From Sepioteuthis lessoniana (lineage: Eukaryota > Mollusca > Cephalopoda > Myopsida > Loliginidae), in the NCBI GenBank assembly GCA_963585895.1, contig OY757904.1:87082543-87146542 (forward strand): 64,000 bases of DNA, in the 5' to 3' direction. The notes under the pieces are model-generated. The model was not told the origin of the DNA. It made no database searches and saw nothing but the letters and a program-made list of their open reading frames with translations. The number at the start of each line of letters is the position of its first letter. The stretch's first letter is position 1. Below, in pieces: positions 53,003 to 64,000 of the stretch. Made by a program: the position numbers and the translations under genes.

Positions 53003-53924
53003 TTAAAAAAAACGAATCCTTTTGCGGAAAATAAAACAGCACTTAGAAAAAAGAGAAAGGAAAAAAATAAAAAGACGAACGTGCTTACAACTAAGAGCTA
53101 TTTATTACCAAGTAAATAAAAATAAATAAAAGGGAGTTACAAAGTTTTGAAGAAAAACACTAGTTGCTAAAATTAATTGCTATTTTAGCGACCAGTCAAA
53201 AAAACTGAATCAAGTGACAATGATACAAATTGTTTCGAAAAAACACTGGTTCACTCATAAATTACAAGGAACAGCTCTGTCTTTAACAAACAAAGGTAAT
53301 GGTACTTACAACTTAAAAAAGGGTTTTTGTATGAATGAAAAAAAGATTTGGAAGTCTCTTAGGCGAAAAACATCTCTTGGGAAAACCTGTTTACTTTTCA
53401 ATCAAGAATGCAGCAAATAATGCAGACACATGTTGGCTCATTCAGTAATTTTTTCAGCACTTGTATAGGACAGCAAATTCAATTGTACACCTTATGGTCT
53501 GAGTCAAGACAGTTCAAATTCTCTGATATAGGCAACAGCGTATCTCTCTAAGAAGAATACAGCTCAGCAAGGTAGTTCTGATGGTCACCTCATGGTCAAG
53601 TCGAGACAGCACAAATTCACAGATATTGGCAACAGCATATTTCTCCGGGAGATTTCCAGCACAGCAGCAAAATTCTCTGATGGATTTACTCCCTATTCAC
53701 TATTTCATTTTACTGTAGGGAACAGCAAGGCTTAAAAACCAGCACATCCTGCGAAAATTCACAGGACTACAAAAATAACGTCTTCTCTCCTCCACGGCTT
53801 CAGCCCAAAAATGATTATTCTCTCAGCAGGTGGTGACAATTCCGAAAGATCCTGTCATTTCCTTTCGGTGATGACAACCATAAAAGTCCCTTCTAAGAAG
53901 ATGTTCCCATTACAATAAAATAAT
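53003..53924 (-). repeat. Dispersed ~920 bp repeat R1, copy b
   Basis: This is the reverse-complement match of 497-1430. It shows the same internal duplication of the CTGT-ACC-ATATCTGTGAATT type unit (near 53460-53550 and 53610-53650). The ends coincide within a few bases in the two copies, so the block is a discrete element and not a random segment. No ORF is shared. Confidence 0.75.
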
Positions 53925-54084
53925 TCCAACAACCTAAATATTTCTTGCTGCTGGTAGAAGGCACCATGCGTCCATCTTTAGATGACGCGTTGGTAACCTT
54001 TATACTAGTAATGTTATATAGCCACATAATACATATGCATGCATGCATGCATAACAATGCAATAGAGACGAGTGACACAGTTCT

Positions 54085-55315
54085 TTAGAAAAATACACCT
54101 CTCACTTTATTTGAAAGGGTTCGAAAGGGTTACTAAAGGTTTTACTGTGTAAGAAGTGAGTTGGAGACGGAACAGAACTGCAACATATTGACCGCCACTC
54201 TTATGGCCATAACAGCGTTTCTTTCCCGTTCTCCTGGGCTGCTCAATCGGGGCCTGGGGGCCCAGCCTCCCTAGGACATGTTCCTCATTCCAGCATCTTC
54301 TCTCCAACTGATCTAAACTTCAACTGCTCAATCGAAGGCCTGAGGGTGTTGCATTGTCATCTGCTGATTCATCCAGAAATATACATATATATGCTGGATA
54401 CATACCGACGCAATGATAACAGACGCAGGAAGACTTCTTTAGAAAATATTTACCTCTCACTTTATTGCAAGAGTTCGAAAAGGTTGTGTGGGGTTTTACT
54501 GTGAGAGGGAGCAGGAGACTGAACAGAAACTGTAATATTTTGATCCCAAATTATGGCTGTCGTGTTGTGTCTTTCTTGTTCTTTGATGCTCAGCCGGAGC
54601 CCTGGGGTCCTCTCTGCTGAGTGCTGGCTTTCTTTACTGCATCTTATCAGCATCTTCTCTGGACCCCAATTCAATCAGGGTTCCCAAGGGCCCCTTCGGC
54701 CGGGTGTGGCTTTCCCTACCACATCTCGTCCATCTCCGTCACCAACTCTACTGCAACTCACTGGCACTTCAACTCAACTGGCTCGTCGAACTCAACTGAG
54801 TTATATAATCGTTCGGCGCCCACTCGATCTTTGAAATCGAATGTTTAATCGTCATCAAGCGGAAATAACTGTCACGCAGTTCAGAGGTCACTCTCTTCCG
54901 GTGCATCACTCTGTAGTGGCAAAGTGGGACCTTCACCTTGTCCCATATTATCAGCCTTAATCCGCCCACGCGATCTCTTTCGATTACTGGCCATTGGAAT
55001 GTGTCACTTCCTTCCGGTGCATCACCTTGGAATAGCATTTTTAGGCCGGGTCGAGGGTCAAAATATTACAAGCACCCCCCCCTCTGCTGGGTGCTGGTTT
55101 TCTCTACCGCACCTTACCTCCAACTGACTGACTTCCTGTCTTCACCCGGGTTATATAATTGTTCGACATCCACCTTCTTCTTGTGGGCGTCACAAATCGC
55201 ACTCATTCAACTCGTCCACGGTCAATCCTGATATTCCTCGACCGGATGCACCTGTAATTTACACAGGTGCATTTCCTATTTTGACAGCTTGGCCTGGGTC
55301 AATATGTTACAGTAG
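54085..55315 (-). repeat. Tandem LTR-like repeats, family R2
   Basis: CTCTCACTTTAT followed by GTTCGAAA and GGTTTTACTGTG occurs near 54100 and again near 54460. The TATTGACC motif or its variants recur near 54190, 54535, 55060 and 55300. GGTGCATCAC and CCATTGGAATG blocks are duplicated as well. On the minus strand one end reads TGTAACATATTGACCC, which looks like an LTR start. A related copy lies in the gypsy-3 RT (30580-31190). The short ORFs here are not conserved between repeats. Confidence 0.6.
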
Positions 55316-55754
55316 CAGCCGTCTCTTTTATCAGCGACCCACGACTATAATCACCAAATAATAGACTCGTCAAAATCTCAACTAAGACACTATATAACGG
55401 ACTTAACAGCTACAATTGAAAACACCGGATTTAGACATATCTCCCAAAAGCGTCTAACACATTGTTAACGTCTTAAATACCAAATTTGGACATATGTACC
55501 CAAGAACGACTAACACGTTTTAATACCTTGATTGGGAGACGTAACCATTTCATTTGTATTCAGGAATAATTTCCTCGCCCACTGAATGGTTGCTGAACCC
55601 AGAAATAAAGACAAAATATAAAAGATATCTTGCCTTCCAGTCTTATTTTCCTATCTTCTTTTCATATTCCTTTACAGTCTTCATATCCAATAAGTTAAAC
55701 CAGCAAAATAACATGGCTTAAGAATAGAAGAACCTACAGAATAATCAACCCCAA

Positions 55755-56045
55755 AACATACATTAGAACATTCTAGAGATTTCGGATCAAAATCGCATTA
55801 ATATTGAATTTACATTTTTATATTTTTCAACCAGTCAGCTAAAAACACAAAATAAGAACATTCTAGAAAATCCGGCTCAGAAACTAATTAACAGAAAATT
55901 TTTAGGCTCTAAAACAAATAAGTAAATATACGAATCTGATTGGTCTAGAAATGTCTGCGCATTTAAATTTTAGGACTCGCAATAAAACCTTACAATATTC
56001 TTTTTTTATCCACTTAAGTGACCCCCAAAAGTATAAATAACGAAG
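55755..56045 (+). promoter_or_regulatory. Heat-shock-type promoter-like region 1
   Basis: GAACATTCTAGAG at 55766-55778 is a near-perfect heat-shock element, and GAACATTCTAGAA at 55856-55868 is a perfect GAAnnTTCnnGAA. A reverse CCAAT box (ATTGG) lies near 55939, and TATAAATA at 56032-56039. This order resembles hsp70-type promoters. No chaperone gene follows. Confidence 0.55.
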
Positions 56046-56551
56046 AATTTAATTAACTATGTCATTCCTTCCACTACCAAAAAGACTTTCCACTACGGGA
56101 AGCCACGACGGACAGCAGAGAGCCACGCCATAAGACTCAAAGGGAAAAGGCATGCAACCTTCTTTTACCAACAACTAGAATGCGACACGTTGTCGCCAAA
56201 GATCGTAAAAACGCACGTGCGGACTTATGAAAACAAAAGGCACATACTTACGGTCCATCACTTATATATATACACACACACATACCTATGCATGTAAGTA
56301 AAGTCAACTTTTTATCTTCTTTACTTCGGCCAACTATGGATACATTGATTTAATAGACTTTCTTAACATGTACACACGCCACACGGGCGAACAAATCATA
56401 TTTTCATTCAACTGGCCATAGCTGTATTTTCTACATACACACATACGCACAGAACATGAACATTGTATTTCTAATTATTTTTATCCTGTTTGTTATGATT
56501 ATTAAATTGTTTGTTTTGTAGCGTAAATATCATATACATACACAAACATCG

Positions 56552-57003
56552 CACTCATATTTTTAAACCAATGAACAAACATTAGAACATTCTAGAAAAA
56601 AAGGATCCATACAACATACATAAAATTTGCGCCCATAGATTTTTAAGCCAATCAACAAACATTAGAACATTCTAGAAAAAAAAAAGGATCCAAACCACAA
56701 TATACAAAATTCGCGCCCATTGATTTTTTAACCAATCAAGTACTTTCCCCCCAAAAAAAACATTTATACTCGTTTTGATCCTCTTAGGAGTTATAAAAAG
56801 AAAACGATGGACCAGTTCAACAGAGGTCTCGCCGCTAACAAGGAAACTACGTTACGCTACTGGAATGCTCCCTCACCCACCAAAACACGAGAGACGCCAC
56901 GCTGTCTAGCAAAGACATTACCCTTTCTACTTACACCAAAGGCGAAAGCAACAACAACAACATTGTGAGTTTTTTTGGTACAATATTCCAGCTCAATAAT
57001 AAA
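56552..57003 (+). promoter_or_regulatory. Heat-shock-type promoter-like region 2 with tandem units
   Basis: Three ~80 bp units carry CCAAT at 56568, 56648 and 56732. The first two also carry a perfect heat-shock element (GAACATTCTAGAA at 56585-56597 and 56665-56677), followed by AAGGATCC. TATAAAAAG is at 56792-56800 and AATAAA at 56998. An ATG at 56807 opens 53 codons, but it lies too near the TATA box to be in the mRNA. The layout could be an LTR (U3 with heat-shock elements, TATA, poly-A signal). Confidence 0.6.
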
Positions 57004-57663
57004 CCTTTATTCTAAAGTTATTCAGGTTTTGTTTTTGTTTTGTTAGGGAAATTACTTGCGAGGAACACTTACTGTCTACAAACTTTATTTCATACCAGCG
57101 ACACATCTCGCAAAATATCCCCGACAGTTTCTTAATGTTCGTTGTCATATTCCATTTGTTTACGTGCTTGTAAAATTTGTGGTGGAACTAAACCTGAAAG
57201 TAACTCCTGTAAACCACAGCAACTAACCCATTCATTACAAACCCAAAACGGAGTCAGATAGCGAACAACATAAATTACCTATAAAACTCCATATATCCAC
57301 AATCATCAGAAATAATACTTGGAAAGAAAATCTGCCGAAGCCAGTATCCAAATTCATTAAATTTCTATTGCTTTACAAGTTGAATTTCATTATAGATAAT
57401 GCAATCATTTTCGAGGTTTAAGCTTTTTAGAAAAGAAAAAAAATCCTATTTGATTTCTTTAGATAATGTCTTTTAATGTAGTGAAAAACAAATTCTGAGA
57501 ATTGAAAAATGTAATTCATATCATAACTAAAATATATTGCTGAAGTTTTGCAAGGAGATACATTAGCACCATATTTCTTTGTAATCTGCTTAGACTACAT
57601 TTTTAGTATATGTACCGCCGAATAGACTACATACTTCGAACGTCGATAGATCTAATTTTAAAA
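57004..57663. other. AT-rich DNA
   Basis: No gene or mobile-element signature is seen between the promoter-like region and the LINE fragment. Confidence 0.4.
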
Positions 57664-58131
57664 AATGGCAAGAAGCAAACGATATCCTGCAGAAACTATA
57701 ACAGACGTAGAGCTTCTTACAAATACACCCGCCCAAGCCGAATCTCTACTGCATAACCTGAAGCAGGTAACAGGAGGCATTGACCTCCAAGTGAACGAGA
57801 AGGAGCCATCTTCACTCTAATTGGCAGGACTCTAAAATTAGTTGACAGCAATCGACTGGTTAATGATAATATGGAAGTTTAATCTACCTGACAATATAAA
57901 ACGGGATTTTTTCCAAACTGTGGCTAAGTCAATACTACTGTGAAGACAAGGACGCTAACAAAACGCACCGAGAAAAAACTAGATAGGAACGACACAAGAA
58001 TGCTACGACTTATCTCGAATAAATCCTGGAAGCAACTCCCTAAAAAGCAGCAGCAGTACAACCACTTACCACCCATCTCAAAAACCATCCAAGTAAGACG
58101 AACAAGATATGCGGGACACTGCCGAAGAGGG
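57664..58131 (+). pseudogene. RTE-like LINE ORF2 C-terminal fragment
   Basis: Successive frames read PAETITDVELLTNTPAQAES, LLHNLKQVTGGIDLQVNE and later KTRTLTKRTEKKLDRNDTRM, LRLISNKSWKQLPKKQQQYN, HLPPISKTIQVRRTRYAGHC. These are familiar post-catalytic blocks of a LINE widespread in invertebrate genomes, recalled as RTE-like. The catalytic YADD site has decayed or lies just upstream. The frame breaks at about 57815 and 57940. It ends where LINE copy D begins, so D may have inserted here. Confidence 0.75.
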
Positions 58132-58252
58132 TGGTGTTATTTTGAGGGGAGACAACTTCTCTTCTTTCAAAAGTGTTTCAAAGTCCAGCGTGTTTATTAT
58201 CTTTGTTATACCTGTTATTTGGATTACTTGTTACAACAGTTTAAATTTGTTA

Positions 58253-58428
58253 TCTCGGTAAGACTTTGTTTTTTGTTGAATTTTTTGGAAGTCTTATCGA
58301 GAATTCCTTGTTTGTGATTCACTTGTTTTTATTACTTGTTTTGTCACTTGTTATCCGACTTTTGTTTTATTGTTATCGTCGGACTTTATTATTTGCCTTT
58401 TTGTCTTGTTGCCTTTTTCTGTTTTCAG
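58253..58428 (+). promoter_or_regulatory. LINE D 5' UTR stem-loop with splice-site-like ends
   Basis: TCTCGGTAAGACTT (from 58253) pairs with AAGTCTTATCGAGA (ending 58302), with one G-T pair. The donor-like GTAAGA begins at 58258, and TTTCTGTTTTCAG ends at 58428 before GGGTTCTACC. The implied segment (171 bp) is almost the same length as in copy A (177 bp). Confidence 0.5.
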
Positions 58429-58596
58429 GGGTTCTACCTGTTTTAATTTTTGTGGTGTTGTCTCGTTATACTTGAGTTATTTCTTTTGTTTAAAAAATTC
58501 TGCATTCTTTTTTAGTCAAATAGTAGAACCCCCCTCCATACTAGCTACAGGTGGAGGCTCAATTTTACCCCCCTGGCTGGTAATTTTACCGCAGCC

Positions 58597-60752
58597 ATGG
58601 AGGGGGCAACAACAACCCCTACGACCCAAAAAAGTGACCAGACAACCCCAAGTCTAATAGGGGCAAATTGGCCTTCGCTGCCGATTCCCGCCAAAACGCA
58701 AGACACTGAAAGTCAAGAAAGCCCGATACCGCCGGCCCAAAAAAGCCCCACAGCCTGGAAGGGCCAGCAGAGGGGACCGGATGACTACGAGAAGGGCCGG
58801 CTGGGCAGATATGCCAAATACTTTAAAGGGAACGAGATACTGCCCATCCCGGAAATCGTTGAAAGAATAGCACCTAGAGTCCTCTCGCTGGTCGTTTCCG
58901 ACTTAAAAACGAAAACGCTTGTGGGGCTAAGCAAGGACACATTCGAAGAGCTGTTGAGGAAGGCAGGCATCCCATGCCAGTACTTCTGTAGGAAACGTTT
59001 TGCCACATGGGATGTCCTGCTTCCTACGGAAGAACGGGCAGCAAAAACAGCAGCGAAAGATATAATAACCAAGCACTTCAGGCGACAGCCGGAGTATAAG
59101 GGCACCCGTAGGCTCCGCGTCACGGTTTGCAATGTCCCGGCCATCATCACTGGGGAGGTGTTGGCAGCCTACTTAAGTGCCTTTGGCCAAGTAGAAGAAT
59201 TCAACCTCCTCAGATCCCCGGCCGGGACAGCCTACGGGGATTATGCCTTCCGGCTGGGCCTGACAAAGGATGGCTTTAAAGCCATCCCTGAAACACTAAT
59301 CAGCGGGGATCAGCAGATGATGGTGGTGGTGGAAGGAAGACGCCCCAGGTGCTGAGGTGTAAACAAATTAGCCATATCGCCAAGTTTTGCCCCCAGCGAC
59401 CTGAAAACAAAGAAAAGGCGGCAGTCACAACAACAGCAATAACAAAAGACACAGCGGCCACCACCACCACTATCAACAAACAAGCGGAGGCCCAGAGCCC
59501 GGGTCAAGTCCAGCCCAAATCAAATAACCAGGAGGGCTGGACAGAAGTGACCTGAAAGAGGATGGGTTCCCCAAACAAGGGGAAAAAAGTTCATCCTCAT
59601 CCCCTCCTCAAAAACAAAGTAAGGCCCCACCATCATCAGCAGCAGTAGCAGCAATAGCAGTAGCAGCAACACCAGAACCACCAGCAACTCCGGCATCAGC
59701 AACACCGACTCCAGCAACGCAGAAATCTGCAGTATCACCAACAACATCAACAGCAACCCCAAAGACACCAGCCGCAACAGTACCTCCAACATCTCCCAAA
59801 AAGAACAAAAAGAAATCAAAAGCGAACCAACCCGAAGAGATGGAGACGAGCACTAACCTAAAGAGGAGAAGGGACAGTGGGGAAGGGGCCGCCAAAAAAA
59901 TATGCCCTGAGCAACCCAAGGCAGGCCCCTCCTCTCAGCAACAAAAACAACAACCTCCTCCACCTCCACCTCTGCCTCCACCACTTCTCCCCCTCAAATC
60001 CTACAACCCACACAGCCCCCTCATCAAATTGTCACCCTCTCACCCCAACAAGAACAATATTTTTAAAAATGTCACCGACCATACCAAATCCTCCTCCCAA
60101 AGTCACAATCAGCTGACCGGTCCCAACCCCTAAATCTAACCTGAATGCCATCCCTTCCCTCACTAAGCCCCTCAACAATATCAACCCAGGAACTTTTTCC
60201 AGCAAAACAGAAACAAGACCCTCCTGCTAGCAAAAAAACCCAAATCGGCAGGAGGGTGAACATCAATTGACCATACAACAGATCCAGCAGGCAGCGGCTT
60301 TGTGCTCAGTAGAGCTGGAAGCAGTTGGTGACTTCCAGCTTCGAAAGGCACTAAAGCCGCTGCTGAACCTGGACAAAGTCCAAAATCTGAACGTTTCAAA
60401 CCCCGCAAACTTTAGGAGTGCAGCCATAGTGACCACTTTTGTCCGGTCAGCTGGCGACCGTACCAAGGGCGTGTGGAAGTTCTTGAGTACAGTCTGTCAG
60501 ACTGATACGGGCATAAAGTTGGCGGAATTGGAGCACTCCTCCCTGAAAAAATGCATTCCATACTGTTCGGGTAGGGTCCCTATTTTGGTTCACCCGTCTC
60601 TTTATAGGTCCCGTAAGCTGCGGTTTACAATAGATGTCGGCGGAATCACCAGGGACAACCGGGTTACAACTGAACTCGGCACCGGTTCCCTGCGTCAGGC
60701 TGTCGGCATCCTCACACCCAAGGATTTCCGGCCCGTAGTCGACACTGAGTAA
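58597..60752 (+). pseudogene. LINE D ORF1
   Basis: ATG 58597 (GCCATGG) starts MEGATTTPTT. The frame is open to 59355 and holds GRYAKYFKGNEILPIPEIVE, CQYFCRKRFATWDVLLPTEE and the RRM-like RRLRVTVCNVPAIITG. At the zinc knuckle the first CxxC reads C-stop-GC, so a premature TGA lies inside the CCHC motif, and KQISHIAKFCPQ follows. Another stop and frameshift occur near 59550-59580, in the Thr/Ala/Pro linker. The C-terminal domain is clean at 60267-60752 (FVRSAGDRTKGVWKFLSTVC through LTPKDFRPVVDTE). Confidence 0.92.
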
Positions 60753-60765
60753 GGTAAGTGGGACT

Positions 60766-63700
60766 GATGGCTCTAAACCAGTCTGAATGTGAGGGGCCTG
60801 AGGGATTCAAGCAAGTGCGCTTGCTTGCTTGGTGAACTCAAGAACCTCGGAGTAGATGTTGCTGCTGTGCAAGAGACCCACTTCACTTGCGATGCCGACT
60901 GTCGGGTGCTGGAAAACGACTTTGACGTTTTCTCAGCATACGGCAGCTGCATCAGCGCTGGGGTCTCCTTGCTAGTTGGACACAGCCTTGATGCTGATGT
61001 TGACGTTTTTGTAGGTGACGGGGGCCGACTGGTTGTGGCCGATGTTGCCGTGAAAAGTTTCAAGTTCCGTCTGGTTGCGGTTTATGCGTCCAATATCGCT
61101 GCGGAGAGGATTTCCTTTTTTCGTCGGTTGGCGCCGTTCCTGGACGATACGACTAGTCTTAATGGGTGATTGGAATGCGATCCTTGATCCCAAGATAGAT
61201 AAGGTCGGTCGAGAAGCTAGGAGAGCGGGAAGGTGTGATAGCAGCCTTGTCGGCTTCGTGACTCGTCACGGTCTCGTCGACAGGTTTCGTCTGGATCACC
61301 CAGGGCGGGAGCTTGGACGTAGCTAGATAGCTCGCCCTCTGCCAAAGTAGGTTCCTACTTGGACAGAGTGTTAGTTAGACGAGCTGACATTGATTTCGTT
61401 AGTTGTCCCACGTTCCACCTGATAGCGTGGACTGACCATAAGCTTGTTAGGGTCAGCCTGCGGCTAGCTAATAAGCCTAGTCTAGAAGTTCAATACCTCC
61501 TTACTGGAGATACGGGACTTCCGGGATCGGCTAGAATCCCTAATTCAGCGGGCGTTAGTGGGGGCGGTTACCGGGAATAGGTGGTGGGTTTCTCTCAAAT
61601 ATAGGATTAGAGACTTTGCCACCAAATACGGTCGACAGCTCAACCTAGATAAGGCCAAGGAGGCGAAGTCTATAGAAGATAGACTTTCCCGGGCGGTGGC
61701 TGGGGGGGTGTAGAACTAGCTAGGAGGGACCTTGAGCGTGAGAGTAGCGAGCGCTACAAGGGATTCGTAGTTAGATCTAGGTTAAATAGAGTTCTTAACG
61801 AAGCTGTGTAATCGAACACGACTGCGCGTGAAGAAGAAGTGCGAAGGTTTCCCGATCGGTACATCGCGTCTGTCAAGACCGCGGACGGGCGACTGCTGCG
61901 ATCGAGTCGTGAGATGCGCACTTTCGGGCGCACTTTCGGGATCGCTTTGCCCGCTGCCCTGATCTCCCGATCCGGGAGTTTCGTAGCTATCTTGCCGACT
62001 TCCCCCGCCTTGGGGTGGGTGAAGCGGCTAGCTGCGAGGGTGTGGTTACTGAATGCGAAGTCCGTGATGCGTTGAAGCAGGTTGGCCTCAACAAGTCGCC
62101 GGGACTAGATGGTTTGCTCTACGAAGTGTACTTGAGGATGTCGCTCATATTTGTCCCTATTCTGACGGATATGTTCAACCATTGGTTCGCCCAGGGAGTC
62201 ATCCCTGGTTGCGTTACCAAGGGCGTGATCACATTGCTGAAGAAAGGTGGTCAGCATGTTGGGGAGGGTTTAGACGACTACAGGTCCATAACTCTGCTTA
62301 ACGCAGAGTTAAAGATTTTGGGCCGGGTCTTGGCGAATCGTTTACAGCGTGTCATCAGTGATCTGATCGGCCCCGAACAGACCTTTGCTGTGAAGGGAAG
62401 ATCGATCCAGAACAATCTGCACTTGATTCGCGAGGTCCTAGAGGGAATAGAAGACGACACCGAAGCCGCGCTGATCAGTTTAGATCAGTCCAAGGCCTTC
62501 GATAGGGTTGACTATCGGTTCTTGGCGTCTGTTTTGGAGACTGTCGGATTCAAACCGGAGTCGCGCTGATGGATTAGCATGATGTACCACAACCCTCAGG
62601 CAGTGGTGCAGGTGAACGGAAGGCGTTCGGAGGTATTCGCGATCGAGCGTTCGGTCCGGCAGGGCTGCTCCCTGTCTCCTCTTCTCTATGTCCTCGCGTT
62701 GGAGCCCCTCCTGCACAGGCTTAGGGATGAGAGGACAAGTCCATCCCTGCGCGGTGTCCCTTTTGCTGGCCCTCTTACGGCAAGGGTTTCCGCGTTCGCT
62801 GATGACATCACAGTCTTTGTATCCTGCCGCCTGGATATAAAGGCTGTGAAAGAGGCGGTTGTCGAGTACGAGCGGATCGTAGGAGCCAAGGTCAATTTTG
62901 ACAAAAGCGAAGGTTTGCGGCTCGGTGCTTGGAGGGGTAGCAATACTCTTCCAGGGCCCTTCCGCTGGAGTGACAGACCCGTCCGCATCCTCGGGGTGTG
63001 GTTCGGGCCCGATCTCCAACTGGAGCGAAATCGGTCGGAAGTACAAACCGAGGTGAATGCTCAGGTGGGAATCTGGCTTTCAAGGAGGTTGTCCTTAAAG
63101 GGCAGGGCGGAGGCGTGCGTCACGTACGTCTTTCCTCTGATCCTTTACCGATTGGCTGTACTTCCTCTGCCTAAGGCACGTCGGTTGGCACTGCAACAAT
63201 CCCTCTCTGGGGAGGTGGAAGGCCGATGGTCCGTAGACAGGTCTGTATCCAACGTACACGCAATGGGGGTCTGGGTATGCCTGATCTGGAGAGTCACTGG
63301 CTTGCTGAAAGACTTGCATACCTGGGCTGGTCCTTGACGGGGCACTCAGTGTGGAGACGAAAGGCGGGTCGGACTTTTCCTCGCCTCCAGTCAGACCCAA
63401 AGGCTGAAGGTCGACGTAAACCTTTGGGCGAAGCACTGTTTGTCCGCGAGTGCCGAAAGGCCCTTCGTAACCTTCTTGGGTCCAGTGACCTTTCACGGCC
63501 TCGGAAAGAGCTATATCGGGAGTTAGTGGTGGGTTCCGCTTCTGATCCTCTTAGCGAGCAGCGAGGCTGGACGGCGGAGGAGATCCGCTCTCCCTGGAAT
63601 TGGGCGCCAGGATCGTGCTTCTTGAACAACTCCGAGTTCTCGCTCACCAGGCGACTTGCACGGAATGCGTTACCCCTTCTCGGCTTGAACTACAAAGCGG

Positions 63701-64000
63701 GCCTGGCAGACATCCCTGATTGCCCTCGCTGCGGCAGTGGATTAGAAGAAACGGCTGAGCACGCCTTCTACTACTGCGAGCGAGTTCGCCCGTTTTGGGA
63801 TCACGTCGGGGAGTGGACGGCTCGCATCGAACCTAAGCAGCTCGTGCTGCTCGACGTTGGTTACGTCGTGGACAACGTTCTTCCTCCGTTTCAGGGTGAG
63901 AAGCGTGTGGTGTTTCTCGCGATCCTAGCTGTAGCTCGAATGGTGATTTGGACTACGCGAAAGAAGGGATTGTATGACGATGCAAACTTTTCTCATCGTG
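60766..64000 (+). pseudogene. LINE D ORF2, incomplete at the window edge
   Basis: ATG 60766 lies 13 bp after the ORF1 stop. A small deletion just after MALN shifts the frame. The endonuclease blocks (VQETHFTCDADC, MGDWNAILDPKIDKVG, WTDHKLVRVSL) and RT blocks (LNKSPGLDGLLYEVYL, SLDQSKAFDRVDYRFL, VRQGCSLSPLLYVLALEPLL, FADDITVFVSCRLDIK) are all present in shifting frames. Breaks occur near 61150, 61315, 61480, 61705, 61915, 62568 and 63200. The zinc-knuckle block CPRCGSGLEETAEHAFYYC is intact near 63720-63780. Nucleotide similarity to copy A remains high, so the decay is fairly recent. Confidence 0.92.

Larger units (their letters stand above)
58132..64000 (+). mobile_element. Tx1-type LINE copy D, cut by the window end
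   Basis: Collinear with copy A: 5' UTR, ORF1 from 58597, ORF2 from 60766, with ORF2 still running at 64000. It is close to copy A in sequence but has stops and frameshifts in both ORFs. Its 5' end follows an RTE-like fragment. The 3' UTR and right target duplication lie outside the window. Confidence 0.92.

Noticed and set aside
56807-56968. 53-codon ORF next to the TATA box of promoter-like region 2
   Set aside because: Its ATG is 7 bp from the TATA box, upstream of where transcription would start, and the product has no recognisable motif.

Overview
This is a eukaryotic, almost certainly invertebrate animal, window made of layered retrotransposons in AT-rich, gene-poor DNA. I see no recognisable host protein gene, no canonical tRNA and no rRNA. 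The mixture (Tx1-type L1 LINEs, mag-like Ty3/gypsy elements, Penelope-like elements with a GIY-YIG endonuclease, RTE-like and R2/R4-like LINE fragments, tRNA-derived SINEs, AT/GT/GA microsatellites) fits a lophotrochozoan genome, possibly a mollusc such as a cephalopod. That assignment is inference from element families remembered as common there. No sequence in the window proves it.

The dominant family is a Tx1/L1-clade LINE with two ORFs: ORF1 (RRM-like region, CCHC knuckle, Ala/Thr/Pro-rich linker, conserved C-terminal domain) and ORF2 (apurinic-like endonuclease, reverse transcriptase, terminal zinc knuckle). Six pieces are present. A (14077-21193, +) has an intact 1155-residue ORF2, but a SINE splits its ORF1. 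B (21396-25440, -) is internally deleted and has a divergent ORF1. C (34043-40344, -) is nearly full length and decayed. D (58132 to the window end, +) is truncated by the window. E (10455-11330, +) is an ORF2 fragment. F (13254-13815, -) is a 3' UTR fragment.

Between these lie two kinds of gypsy element at 5.7-10 kb, and a complete but dead mag-like gypsy element (28063-40418, -). Its right LTR is split by LINE copy C, giving a nested insertion with target duplications at both levels. The 41-45.4 kb stretch holds Penelope-like pieces, a head-to-head inverted reverse transcriptase fragment and a fragment of a YMDD-type LINE. A roughly 930 bp unknown repeat occurs near both ends of the window in opposite orientation (497-1430 and 53003-53924). 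A second family of LTR-like repeats fills 54.1-55.3 kb, and a copy interrupts the gypsy reverse transcriptase.

The most interesting non-coding signals are: (1) two TATA-containing promoter-like regions at 55.7-57.0 kb with repeated perfect heat-shock elements and CCAAT boxes; (2) a 3'-terminal stem-loop of the Tx1 LINE that keeps pairing through compensatory changes in three copies; (3) a 5' UTR stem-loop of the same LINE in which a consensus splice donor is paired with its complement; and (4) inverted repeats around the Penelope GIY-YIG segment that contain a hammerhead-like core. All boundaries were read by eye and are approximate unless target duplications are stated.
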